Shown one piece after another: positions 11,750 through 22,299 of a stretch of DNA of 64,000 bases; the first letter of the stretch is position 1; the number at the start of each line of letters is the position of its first letter. The stretch comes from Dryococelus australis. Lineage: Eukaryota > Arthropoda > Insecta > Phasmatodea > Phasmatidae. The notes beneath the pieces are model-generated. The model worked only from the letters and a program-made list of their open reading frames with translations, was not told the origin of the DNA and ran no database searches. The stretch spans positions 93,481,416 through 93,545,415 of the forward strand of contig CM057009.1 of assembly GCA_029891345.1 (NCBI GenBank). Direction: 5' to 3'. The position numbers and the translations under genes were made by a program.

Positions 11750-14670
11750 TTTTCTTGCAACTTGTGACGAGTTTTTGCAACTGCAAAGATAATATTGACG
11801 AGACCACGATTCTTTTGTAACTGTTGAACATTTATTTATGTATTAAGGTTCCTATCTTAGGGAATTTTTAATACATAAGGAGATTCTTAGATTTTAAATG
11901 ATATTTCATGTATTGCCTTGAATTTTAAAGATCTTTTAAACATTTTTATTTATATGGATTACATTTCAGTTTTCACAATTTCTTGTTATCTGAATTAATT
12001 TTTTTTGTTTGGAATTTTTAGTGGTATTTTGTGAGATTTGTGGGTTTCCTGCAACTCATTAATATATCAATATATTTATTTTTACATATTAATGACTTGC
12101 ATAGCAGTAATGTGGCATAATGATTTTTGTGCTTTTTTTCTGGGGCACAAAGCTGGGTACGGGACATTGGCGTGTAAATTTGCCACATCTCACGTATGAG
12201 TACCGTGTAATATAATAGTATTACAGTTCAGTATGTTTACTATTTTTTTCATGATATCGTATGTAACTAAAATTGAGTAATATTGGAATTTAACCTATAA
12301 AATTAATTTATATTATTTATTTTTATTTTTGGTTAATTTAACGTTGGCACCCTTCCATGTCTAGGATTTAGCTATAGAAGTATCTGGAGAAAGCTCCAGT
12401 TTCTGAGGGCATCAAGTCTGTCATAAATAACTGTAGCTTTATTTAGTTTAGCAGACCACAATGTTGTCGAAAGTCAGAATAGTGAGCATGGACTCAGGCA
12501 AGAAGTCCCAACAGGCTGTCACTATAGGGAGTATTAGTGTGAAAGCTGCATACACATCCCGAAGGTCATGGCGTGCCCTAAGCGCTATTACTGATGTTAG
12601 CTTAAACTCAGCCATGACTGGGTCCTGCTGCACTGAGGTAGCCTCCAGATTGTGTGAGGTTGTTAACACCTAACTTCCTTCATGGCCATGTTTATAATTT
12701 GAATTTGATTAAGTTGGAATTCATTTAATGATGGTCTAATTTTACCCGGAGGCTGTTTGTATAGCATCTGAAGTTCTCCAACAGAGTTTAGTTGATTTCA
12801 AGAAAGTTTTAGTTTCTTTTATCTATTTTGAACAGTAATCATCTTTATCCAAATCTGAAATTTTTTTTAGTTAATAAAGATTTGTATAAGTTAGACAGAT
12901 TGGTAAAGATTTTATTGATATTGATAGTGTGACTGAAAAAGGACATTTTAGTTTTTTGATTTTTCTTTCCTCCCTTAGTAAAAGTTTGTAAGGCAGGGAA
13001 TAGGGAAATTTATCAAAGTAATATTCTTCAGTAATTCATTCACTTTATTAAGTCACATTATCAGTTGATTCTTTAAATACACATTACAGCAAATTCTAAT
13101 TATTTTTCTGATTAGCTATCCAATTAAATACATTTACACTTTCAGTTAATTCTTTAATTGGAGTAGCTTTGGAGTGTATTGTGTCCTATTTGAAGTGTTT
13201 TTCTGAATATGTCTATGGGTTGTCTGATTTGACTAGGCATACTCGTCGAAAAGAGTATTTATCTTAAAATTGTAAAGGCGCCCAGTAACAAAACCAAAAG
13301 CAACTCGAACACATATATTTATTTATTATTTTTGAACCATTTTTATTAATATTAATGTCTTTACAACATCCAAATCATAGCAGTAGAACCAACTCTCAGA
13401 AGTGTTTGTTTACTTACTTCTCCCAAAAATTTTTTAAAAAATTAAATATGTCATGCAGGTTTATGTCGGACAACTGTAATTATATTGTGAAAGAAACTGC
13501 TACCTTTCCCTGGCCCAGCTTGACCCACCATTGTGTAAGGGATGAATGGAAACACCCCTTCTGTCAAGGATGGCATGTAACTAATTTGTCGCTTTCACGC
13601 AGCATCTTCAGATTGCTGGTTATATCCAGGGAGCAGCATCGTTCTATACTCAAGGGGGCTAAGTCATAGGTCGATTACCCCTAAAGTCGTGTGTTCCTAT
13701 TACCTTAAGTAGGTGATTTTTTCCAACATTTAATTTCAGTTTCTACTGCACTATAAACTTGTTATTTAACTTCATGAGTATTTTATTTCATTTAATTCTA
13801 ATTGCCTTGCTCAAAATTTTGCAGCTGTACACCCAGGTAAGATTTTCCTTTTCTCTACATAATGAACTATGTTGACCACAGAATACAGTATTCCCACAGC
13901 ATTACTTCGTCAGTTGAATATATCATTACGGGCATTCTTACCACTTTAGAATAGAAGATAGTGCATCACTTTAGATTTAAAAAGAACTAAAATGTTCTGT
14001 ATACCTTCACAGTCTCTTTGCCAAAGAAAACAAATAACACATGTGCTGCAGTCTTGAATGGTGGTCTTCCCAAACAACACATACTATTATCAGCAAGTAT
14101 TTCCTGTATAAGTAAATGTTTACTATTATGTTTACTATTATCACTGTACGCTTGGGTTACCAAATATATAAGCCTACAAAGATGCACATTTTTATGGTTG
14201 CAAAGAATAAACCATAAAAATATAAAAGACGAAGATGCTCTCCTCTTTTCTTGCATACAGTACCTAAAAACATTTTAAAATTTATTTACTCAATGTTACA
14301 CACATTCATTTTTAAAGTAAATAGAATATTGCATAACATTTCTTTTGATGTTTTAAACCTTGCTGAACCCTGTCACCATCCGACTGCCAACTGGGAAAGT
14401 GAATGGGCTCCTGTCCCTGCTTCCACCCCCCTCCATTTGTTGCTGCGGTGTAGATTATATAGTTTACGGAAATGCTAACTAGAGTGATATTTTATTGCAG
14501 CTTTGTGTGCTTTGTGGTTATTTACTAGTAAAAAAATAATATATCATACTGAGGAGTGATAAATACAAAAGTGGGGAAAAATAGTAATGATAGAGAAGGA
14601 ACTGTTATGAGTGCAGTGAAATTTGCAGGCTGAAAATAGTGATGTAACATCTGACAACAATATCGTGGAT
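11750..14670. other. gene-poor stretch
   Basis: The stretch is mostly AT-rich. Short frames at 12,448-12,673, 13,355-13,669 and 13,987-14,478 show no domain I know and overlap frames on the other strand. A minus-strand purine run (14,236-14,252) lies below the env-like end of the neighbouring Gypsy element and could be its polypurine tract, but no matching LTR was found. Confidence 0.45.
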
Positions 14671-14671
14671 T

Positions 14672-16083
14672 TCACGCACTTTTTATTTTCGCATGTGAGG
14701 GATTCTGGAGGGCAACATCCTGTGGTGAATCTGATGAACGAGGGATTGCCTTGACAGTGTCTGTCTTGAGGTCAATCAGAATAGTAGGAGATGGCATTTG
14801 GATAGTGCATAATTTGTTGTCGAAACGATAAGGGACTGATTTTAAGTTGTAGACTTTCCACTGGGCATTGACTTTTGTGACTGGCACTTGCAGCTTAATG
14901 ATTAGCTGTTGTTGTGAAGAAGAGCATTCTGTTAGCTCGTGGGAATAATACTTCAACATTTCTGAAATACCAATGCTCAGCGTAAGGTTGAGTTTCAAAA
15001 GCTGTATATTTAAATTATTCAAATCATTGGATAACCGAGACTTGTTGACCACGCTAAGCGGTAATTCATGTAATTGACATGAATGGATGAAAGACTCAAT
15101 GGAATGCTCAATGATTATATTATTTAGGAGTTGCAAAACACTCGTCACCAACAAGTTATACTGTGTTTCAATTATGTTAATCTTATTCATAGCAGCTTGC
15201 TGTGTTCTCAAAACACTAGTTATTCCATTTCTTTCTTTAGAAAGCGAGTTAACCTTTGCCTCAACCTTATGCTGTATCTCATTGACAACCTTAAAATTAA
15301 TGTTAAGGCTGCATTGGTGGAGTGAATATTACTTGTAAGGGTTTGGATCTGTTCATCCAACATAGCATCATTTTGAAGCAGGGTGTGTAAGGGTTTATTC
15401 ATGAGGAAATTTCAGCACCAGAAACCAACATCCCCAATAACTTTGATGCCTCGCTTGCTGCAAAAGTGAATGCTGATGTCAGTGTGGTAATATCTGAGTA
15501 CACCGTTCTCTGTATCCTGCAAGTATTTGTACAAAATTTTTCTTTGTGCACAGGAAGTGAAGTTATGTTCAGCATGTACAACGTGTAAATATTGATCAAT
15601 TGCAGTTGGCATGGACAAGGATTGGAGTGTAACTTTAATAATTAAAGGTATACTCGGGTCCTGAAGGTTGTGGGCGGCGACTGAACAGCTGTGAAAATAA
15701 AACACAACACAAGTGTGGCCTTGATGACTGCGTGGGTGAGGCAGACTGAAAGTGCTCCCACTCTTCCTCTCCAGAGCCATCATTGACTCGCATCGCCATG
15801 GGGACGGCTGCCGCATGCGCAGAACGCCCTTGTGTCTGCGTGCTATTGCCAACCACATTGGGTGACGAGAAGAGCACCTCGTAGCCGCTGGAACAGCGCA
15901 ACACCAGGAATGGAGTTCGTAACAGTGGTTCCCCTTCCACGCAGCCTGTTGGCGTGCAGCGGTGCCCCGGAGGAGTGATGACAGATAGGAATGCAGTACG
16001 GTCGCCTTGCGCCAGCTGCTTCCTGTCACGTGTCGCACATGCTGAGTCAAAACGCAGTCAGCACGGCACCCACAGCATTGCAC
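14672..16083 (-). pseudogene. env-like region of the Gypsy element (F-type fusion-protein character)
   Basis: Downstream of integrase, where errantiviruses carry env, three reading stretches lie close together (16,083-15,412, 15,402-15,220 and 15,211-14,672). The middle and last are rich in heptad-spaced Leu/Ile/Asn/Gln (for example NKPLHTLLQNDAMLDEQIQ and LDEQIQTLTSNIHSTNAAL). This is the coiled-coil texture typical of the region after the fusion peptide in baculovirus-F/errantivirus envelope proteins. The first stretch is Cys/Arg/Ser-rich without a clear domain. The region is a broken fossil. The F-type assignment rests on position and texture, not on a strong motif. Confidence 0.6.
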
Positions 16084-16505
16084 GGGACATGTATTGTTTC
16101 AGACAGTGAACTATACATACTGTAATACAATGGAGAATAATACATTAAACACTATACATGGAAAATAACACTCAATATCGACATAATGACATTAAATTAG
16201 TGCTTAAATGCAAGTTTGGTGTGTAGTACACACTGTCTCGTACTTGGGCGGGCCTGTTTTTTCGTTTGAATACAAACTGTAGATTCACCCAGTATATCGG
16301 TGACTCTGTAGGGACCGTTGTAGCGTTATGTAAGCACTTTCTGCCCACCTCTGTTGTGAACCCACACATAATCGTTAATGTGGAACGTGTTCTTTTTGTG
16401 GGAACGGACAAATTGAGTTTTTTGGATTCCTTGCGATTGGAGTAAGTTTAATCTAGCAGTTTCACGGGCCTGAAGTAATTTCTGACACCAGTCATGCCCT
16501 CTTTG

Positions 16506-17849
16506 CTAATATTGGCCTGCTACAACCTGTGCCGGAAGGGCAGCTTGTACTCTATGCAGTAAATAAAATGGCATGAATTTTGTTGTAGTATTGATACTTG
16601 TGTTATAGTTAAAAGAAATAAAATCTTCGTATAAATCCCAGTTGGATTGATTGGCGTTAGCACAAGTAGTAAGTTGTTGTTCACCAGTTATGCGGTTAGA
16701 AGATTCTACAAGTCCGTTGCACCTAGGATTGTAGGCTGTAGTCGTTAATTTCTTTACTCCTAAAGATTTTAAAAGATTAGTAATTAATTCATTTTGAAAG
16801 CTAGTACCTCTGTTAGTTAAAATCTGCTCAGGGCAGCCGAATTGCAGGATTACGTGTTTACTAAAATTGGCACAAGTGGTGGCATCAATGGAAGGAACAG
16901 CCTTGGCTACTATAAATTGAGTACTGTACTCGGTTATGACGAGGATATATTTGTTTTTGCGGACAGTGATGGGGAGGGGCCCTTTTGCATCAGAGCCCAC
17001 GTTTTCAAAAGCAGTTAGGGTGGTATAGGCATCATTTGACCCATTGGTTTAGAATTAATGGCCTTTGATGACAAGTAGGGCATGACTTTACATACTTTTT
17101 CACATCTGCATTCATATTATCCCAATAATAAGATTGCTTGATTTTTGCAAGAGTTTCATGGTACTAAAATGCCCCCTGCCGAATATTGCATCATGGTGGG
17201 CTTGTATAATTCCAGGAACATATACCTGTGGAACACGAGTTAATTTGGAGGGCCCTTGAGGCGTGTTGACATTAAAAAATATTTCACCATTGGCAGTGAT
17301 GTCATAACGGCGGCTCAATCGACGGTACTTAGTATCGGTCGGGTCAGAATTAAGCAGCGCTAACTTAGTCTGTCTGATGTGAGGGTCACTATCGTATTCA
17401 CCTACAAATGGGGAAATGTTAACAGTTACAGGACATAAATATGAAATTGAATCATCATCAATTTTCATATATTCTTGTTCGTGTGTGTACACAAGAAGAA
17501 AATGTAGTTTATCTGATATAAGAACCATAAGTATTTTGCATTTAAGCACAGGCTCAATACATGTTGTTTCTAAGTGAGGGGTGCTATTTTGTTTGATTAT
17601 CTGAATATTGACTTGATATAGGCAAGTAAGGAGTTTGCATATAACGTGCATGGGAAAGATTTCTTCGTTTGTTAACGCCGTGGCTATTCTATCTCTATCC
17701 TGCTCTTGGTATTGTGATTTGAAATAACTGTTAATATCGTCCCAGTGGCGTTTAGTATATTTAGCAACGGTTTGTTTGATTTCATCGGCTTTGTTAGTGT
17801 CTTGTAAAATGGCTTCAGCAAGCACCTTGTAAAGTGACGTACAAGTCAA
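16506..17849 (-). pseudogene. integrase region of the Gypsy element
   Basis: An N-terminal zinc-binding-type segment (HHDAIFGRGHFSTMKLLQKS at about 17,205-17,145) precedes the catalytic core-like segment (17,000-16,510). The core contains KNKYILVITEYSTQFIVAKA, FGCPEQILTNRG and TTTAYNPRCNGLVESSNR, matching the usual Gypsy integrase blocks 'Y.LV..D..SK....', 'G.P..I.SD.G..F' and 'T..YHPQ.NG..ER.N'. Integrase normally joins the cDNA ends to host DNA. The region is broken with a few interruptions. Confidence 0.85.
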
Positions 17850-18290
17850 TAGTTGTTTTTTTAACTTGATAATGATTGTTGTTGATGGTGACTGTCTGAG
17901 TAAGTACCTGAGGGGTAGTAGTAACGTGGCTTAACGCATCAGGCAGGGGATTCAATTTAGTTTTAACAATGTGTGCGTCAAAGTCGTATTCACTAAGGGC
18001 TATCACCATTTTTTGTATGCGAACATTATGCTCTGCGATAGAGCGCAAATATCTTAAGCTGGCATGGTCAGTCTCAATTTTGAATCTCCTACCATGCAAA
18101 TACTGGCGGAAATTGTTACACAGATATCGAATAGCCCCAAGTTCTCTCTCAGTAGTATTCCAGTGCGATTCTTGTACTGAAAGTTTTTGGATGCAAAAGC
18201 GACTATATATCGTTGATTCGAATGCGAGTCCTCTTGTAGGAGGGCTCCGCCGAGAGCGTCATTACTCACATCACATGCTAAAACAAAAGG
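17815..18290 (-). pseudogene. RNase H region of the Gypsy element
   Basis: The segment contains FVLACDVSNDALGGALLQE, YIVAFASKNF, FKIETDHASLRYL and IVKTKLNPLPDALSH. These match the ordered blocks of Gypsy RNase H ('L.TDAS..G.GAVL.Q', 'PIAY.S..L', 'F.I.TDH..L..L', 'V.Y..G..N..ADALSR'). In the intact family it degrades the RNA strand during reverse transcription. It follows the RT directly in pol order. The region is broken. Confidence 0.88.
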
Positions 18291-19280
18291 GTTGCCCTCA
18301 TCAAATTTTTGTAGTACAGGGGCCTGTAAAATAGCTCTTTTTAAATTAAGGAATGCTTTCTGATGATCCTCTGCCCACATATAAGGTATAATGCGTTTTG
18401 TAAGCTCAGTAAGGGGCTGTGCTATAATTGCATAATTCATTATGTACCGCCTCAGATACAATGTCATGTCAAGGAACGTACGGAGTTGTTTTAAGTTGGT
18501 AAGAGGAGCCATTTGTTCAATCTGGCAGACTTTGTCAGGATCGGTAGAGAGGCCATTAGACGTGACTATGTGACCTAATACTTTTACCGTTCGTTCAGCA
18601 AACAAACATTTTTTGGTATTGACCCTGACATTGAACATACGTAGACGTTGGAAACCCTTTTCTATGTTGGTAATATGTTCTTCGAATGTATCACCTAGGA
18701 TGAAAATATCATCAATGTATGCAATTGCTGCCGTCCAATGCAAAGGTCCTAAAAGTGTATTGATGAATATTTGGAAGTATTGAGGGGAGGTACTGAGGCC
18801 CATTGGCATTCTCTTATATTGGAACAACCCTACACCATCAATTGTAAACGCCAATTGGTACTGATCATGCTCCCTCATCGGTATGCTATAGAACCCAGAA
18901 AACCAATCTAAATTTGTAATGTAACGAGAATGTTGAAGGGCATTTAAGATATCCTCTGTGTGAGGTAATGGGTATTGCACCCTGGTCAGGTACTGATTGA
19001 GTTTACGAAAGTCTGTAAGAAATTGTAGGCAGCCATCTTTTTTGGAAATAACAAGGCTTGGCACAGTATACAGAGAATCCGCTTCTTCAATAATGTCTCC
19101 CTTAATCATGTCACTAATTTGTACTAGAAGTTCATAGCTAACTTTTGGGCTAATCTGGTATGGTCTGGTTGTGATGGGTTTGTCAGTAGTCAATTCCAAT
19201 TTGATTTTGAAGTTTTTGGCTTGGGAAAATTTGAGGATCGTGTGAGTGAACCTGCCATGATATATGTTGATAATGGCCAA
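18290..19280 (-). pseudogene. reverse transcriptase region of the Gypsy element
   Basis: The stretch has all the usual RT blocks in order. These are KPITTRPYQISPK, VPSLVISKKDG, FRKLNQYLT, YITNLDWFSGFYSIPM, FQYKRMPMGLSTSPQYFQ, the catalytic-type YIDD box (AYIDDIFILGD, about residues 186-196 of the longest frame) and GHIVTSNGLSTDP in the connection. This is a Gypsy-type RT. The related stretch at 36.1-36.7 kb is clearly homologous but separate. It is the best-preserved part of the element. Confidence 0.93.
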
Positions 19281-19334
19281 AATGACCTATGTTTGATTGG
19301 CAGAGAGGTTATTATTTATGTGTAGCCGTTGTGA

Positions 19335-20053
19335 CTACTCAGCCGAGTCAAACATGTCTAAAACATGACAATAGTGATTAATAGATGTAAAATCCGCAAT
19401 GTCTGAAATGCCTGAGGAGAGAGGTACTTCTGTAACTTTGTTGGGGTCATGTGAATGAATGAAGAGAATGTTATATTTTAAAACAGGTGTAACATCATAG
19501 CATTTGATGAAGTCGACACCTAAAATTAAGTCTTGTTGAAGATTGTCAACTACCAAAAATTTAGTGGGTACGTGTGACCACTGGTGCTCAAATTTATTGT
19601 TGTTTCAAATTTAGGTGTTAAAATGGATGTAGCCCCAACTAATGTGATTTCTTCGTTGAGTGGGTAAAGATGTTGAGTAGGAATGACCATGCTAGCGATG
19701 CTGCTATACGAGTATCCCGTATCTAACACTGCATAAAATTGCTTCCCTTTTATTGTTACAAGGATGTGAGGTGTCGCAGTGTGGAGTCCTACATGCTGAC
19801 AGTCAATATGCTGCCTGGCGCGTTCTTGTTCATATGAACTAGTTTGAGGCACGGACCTGCTCAGTTTGTTTTTCAACAAAAACTCATCATTGCGGGCCTC
19901 ACTCCTCATGTTTGGAAAACAAGGGGCAAAGTCAACTGCACTATTTTGCGAAGCTTGTTCTACAAAGACGGTTTTCTGCATCAGGCCAAATTGGTTTGTG
20001 AAACGGCAAAACCGGTCACCAACATCTGTTGCAAACTTGAATTTTTGCTGCAT
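19335..20053 (-). pseudogene. aspartic protease region of the Gypsy element
   Basis: Between gag and RT the frame contains KGKQFYAVLDTGYSYSSIAS, the DTG-type active-site loop of retropepsins, and downstream DLILGVDFIKCYDVTP, the 'ILG.DFL..Y......' block of Gypsy proteases. The active enzyme cleaves the gag-pol polyprotein. The region is broken. Confidence 0.82.
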
Positions 20054-20059
20054 AATGTG

Positions 20060-21240
20060 CAGGTATCATGTGCACAACTACGTGGCCTGGCGACTTTCTG
20101 CATGTCGGTGGGAACTTGATGACGTGTGGCAAACTTGATGACGTGTGGCAACGTCGCAATGTTGGTTGCATGCAGTGGCAGTAAGGCAACAGCGGGCTGG
20201 GGCGCACGACAGGGAGAAATGACGCACGTGTGAATGTTGCCTGGGGCCGGCTGCACACGCGCTGCTTGATGTGACGAAATGTCACTTGGCATAACTGCGG
20301 TCGCTTGCCTTGCCGGCGGTTGACTTACACTCCACTGAGACGGAACTTTGCCTAACATATTTACTTTAGCCTACTTGTTCGGTATTGTGAAATGTATGGT
20401 AGAATTATGCGTTCTTTGAGAGTTTACATTCACGTTACTAACTTTAGTCTGAAATGTAGAAATGGCGTGTTGGGTATTATTGACATGTGGTATACATTCA
20501 TTTAGTTGAACTGGGGTTGATTTGTTTGATGGAGGTAGGTTGCTATGGGCATTGCATTTTATGATCTCTGTGTACGAACGCTGCAGCACAACTTTATTGA
20601 ATATAGCCCTACAGGCGTCACGGACTCGGATGTTGTTTTCCTGGGCGGTGGAGAAATGGTTTTCCTTGTAGTTTTTCCCATAAACATATCCTTGTACATG
20701 TCCATTTTCCTTCTGGTGTGCCCTGAAGGGGCCTACCTGGTGGTGTTCGCGATGTTTATAGGGTCGTTGGGTGTGATTGGTGTCTGTATTGTTCCCTATG
20801 CTGTGGCCACTCGATTACCGTGGGGTGGTGGTACCTGGGCTGATTTTGCATGTCTTTGTGGATGGTGGGTGCGGGTGGAAATGTGCATGTTCGACTGTAT
20901 CTCACTGGACGCGGGGGTGGTGCGATATATTTGTGCGTGTTTTTGAGCATCTGTAACTGTTCTTTCAGAATAGCAAGTTCCTCATGTAGTTTAACGTGTT
21001 GTGGGTTTGGTGTAGCGTGGTCAGTGTTCAGTGTGTATCTGTACATGCCATACTTGATGTTTTGTAACTGGTCTAGTGATTTGTTCTGGCATTTTAATAG
21101 TCTGGTGATCTGGAGCATGTTTTACAAACATTTTGCTCGCCCACAATCTATAGTGCATAGTATCTTAGGTGGTATGTGTGCGGCACCTGGTTGCTGCTTC
21201 AGAGAGGAAGAGGTGCCGAAAACCAGTCAACAGACATGAA
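20060..21240 (-). pseudogene. gag C-terminal region of the Gypsy element
   Basis: The frame at 21,118-20,756 contains HVKLHEELAILKEQLQMLKN, closely matching HAKLHEEIAILKEQIQTLKN in the copy at 37.2 kb, followed by a Pro/Arg-rich segment (IAPPPRPVRY). Lower down (20,589-20,060) the text is Thr/Ser/Pro-rich linker. It lies upstream of the protease as expected. The capsid-type N-terminal part seen in the 37.5-37.7 kb copy was not recognised here. The region is a broken fossil. Confidence 0.75.
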
Positions 21241-21299
21241 AACTCTGGCACAATTAATGACACCACTGTGGTGGGCAGTGGCAGTAGCAATGGCTGTGT

Positions 21300-21714
21300 C
21301 AGCTGATTACCGCTCAGTATTTATATTTTAATCAGCTTTAATGATGATTGACATAGAATCATTCATCGTTACAGTTTTATTGGATTAGTAAGCCACATTT
21401 GGAAAACATAAATTAAAAATATTAGCTACCCAATATAGGAAGTTTTATAGAATCATGACCATTATGTACTTTGCCCATTTCAGAATTTTTAAAATTTTCA
21501 CAATTCCTGAACTTTGCTAGTGGATGTTAAGATAAGTTTATCAATGTGAAATTGTTTAGCATTTTGTATTTATCTACTCAGTATCTTGCAGTAGGCTTTG
21601 TAATGCTTCCTGAATATATCACTGAAGGTCTTGGAAATTTGATAGTTTCTTCATTCTTTCACAGGATGTCTAAACACCTGCAGCTATCCAGTGGTTATTT
21701 TTACTATTATTATT
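21300..21714. other. AT-rich flank of the Gypsy element
   Basis: No LTR matching the 14 kb side, and no gene, was found. Confidence 0.4.
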
Positions 21715-21790
21715 GGGGCAGCAGTGGCTGAGCGCGATATATGCTCTCGCCTTCCAGGTTGCAGGTTAGAAGCATTGAACATAGTGTATG
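21715..21790 (+). repeat. tRNA-like SINE head
   Basis: An A-box-like 'cagtggctgagcgcg' is followed about 35 bases later by a B-box-like 'ggttagaagc'. This is the layout of a tRNA-derived SINE promoter. No cloverleaf intact enough to be a functional tRNA was seen, and no body homologous to the other SINEs follows. Confidence 0.45.
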
Positions 21791-22087
21791 TTTGTTTAAA
21801 GTGTTAGCCATGAAGTACACATTAAAATTTTTAGTTTATGTAATTAATACATTATGGTTTTTAAGCACATTAAATAGGTACAAAATTTTTCTGAGGGAGA
21901 TCTATAAACCACTATTAAGTGTACTTTTCTCTTATTTACTGTGTTTGAGATTATTGCACATTAAAAATCCTTTTCGGTGCACAATTATTTAATATAAAGT
22001 TCTACCAATTTAGTTTGGTGACTTAGAAACACTTCCACAAGTTGTTCTTATTTCTACCATATTAGCCATTTAGATCATACCCAGAAA

Positions 22088-22289
22088 CACTGAAAAAACA
22101 AATTTTTGTGGTGGCCACAAAATGTTTTTTTAGTACATGCAAAAAATTTTTGTTGTCACCCCTAAACTTTCGTGGTCACTACAATGTATTTTGTGGTGGC
22201 TATAACAAAAACATTTGTGTAAAAGATAGTTTGTCAAGGCAAATACCAAGAAGACACTTTGTGTTCGCCACATTATAATTTTTTCAGTG
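22088..22289. mobile_element. small palindromic MITE, 202 bp
   Basis: The segment starts CACTGAAAAAA and ends TTTTTTCAGTG, so its ends are perfect 11-base inverted repeats. Inside, 'tttttgtggtggcc' near the left end pairs with the 'gttcgccacattataa' stretch near the right end. It is non-coding. Short palindromic elements of this size are typically non-autonomous DNA transposons. The 5'-CACTG end does not by itself decide the superfamily, and no clear target duplication was seen. Confidence 0.6.
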
Positions 22290-22299
22290 AACTTTTATT

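Larger units (their letters stand above)
14672..21240 (-). mobile_element. Gypsy-type LTR element with env-like region (errantivirus-like), broken
   Basis: Reading down from about 21.2 kb on the minus strand, the order is C-terminal gag, aspartic protease, RT, RNase H, integrase and an env-like region. This is the standard Gypsy (Metaviridae) order with an envelope added, as in insect errantiviruses. Its gag and RT are related to those of the separate copy at 36-38 kb but differ at many residues, so the two are sister subfamilies. I could not find LTRs at either end, and the N-terminal half of gag is not recognisable. The element is broken, with around ten interruptions over its length. Age cannot be set from LTRs. 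The long surviving open stretches suggest moderate age. Confidence 0.9.

Noticed and set aside
12448-12673. Overlapping 70-73-residue frames on both strands
   Set aside because: No recognised similarity. Double-strand openness over about 200 bases is common by chance.
15087-15338. + strand frames opposite the env-like region
   Set aside because: They are antisense shadows of the Gypsy element.
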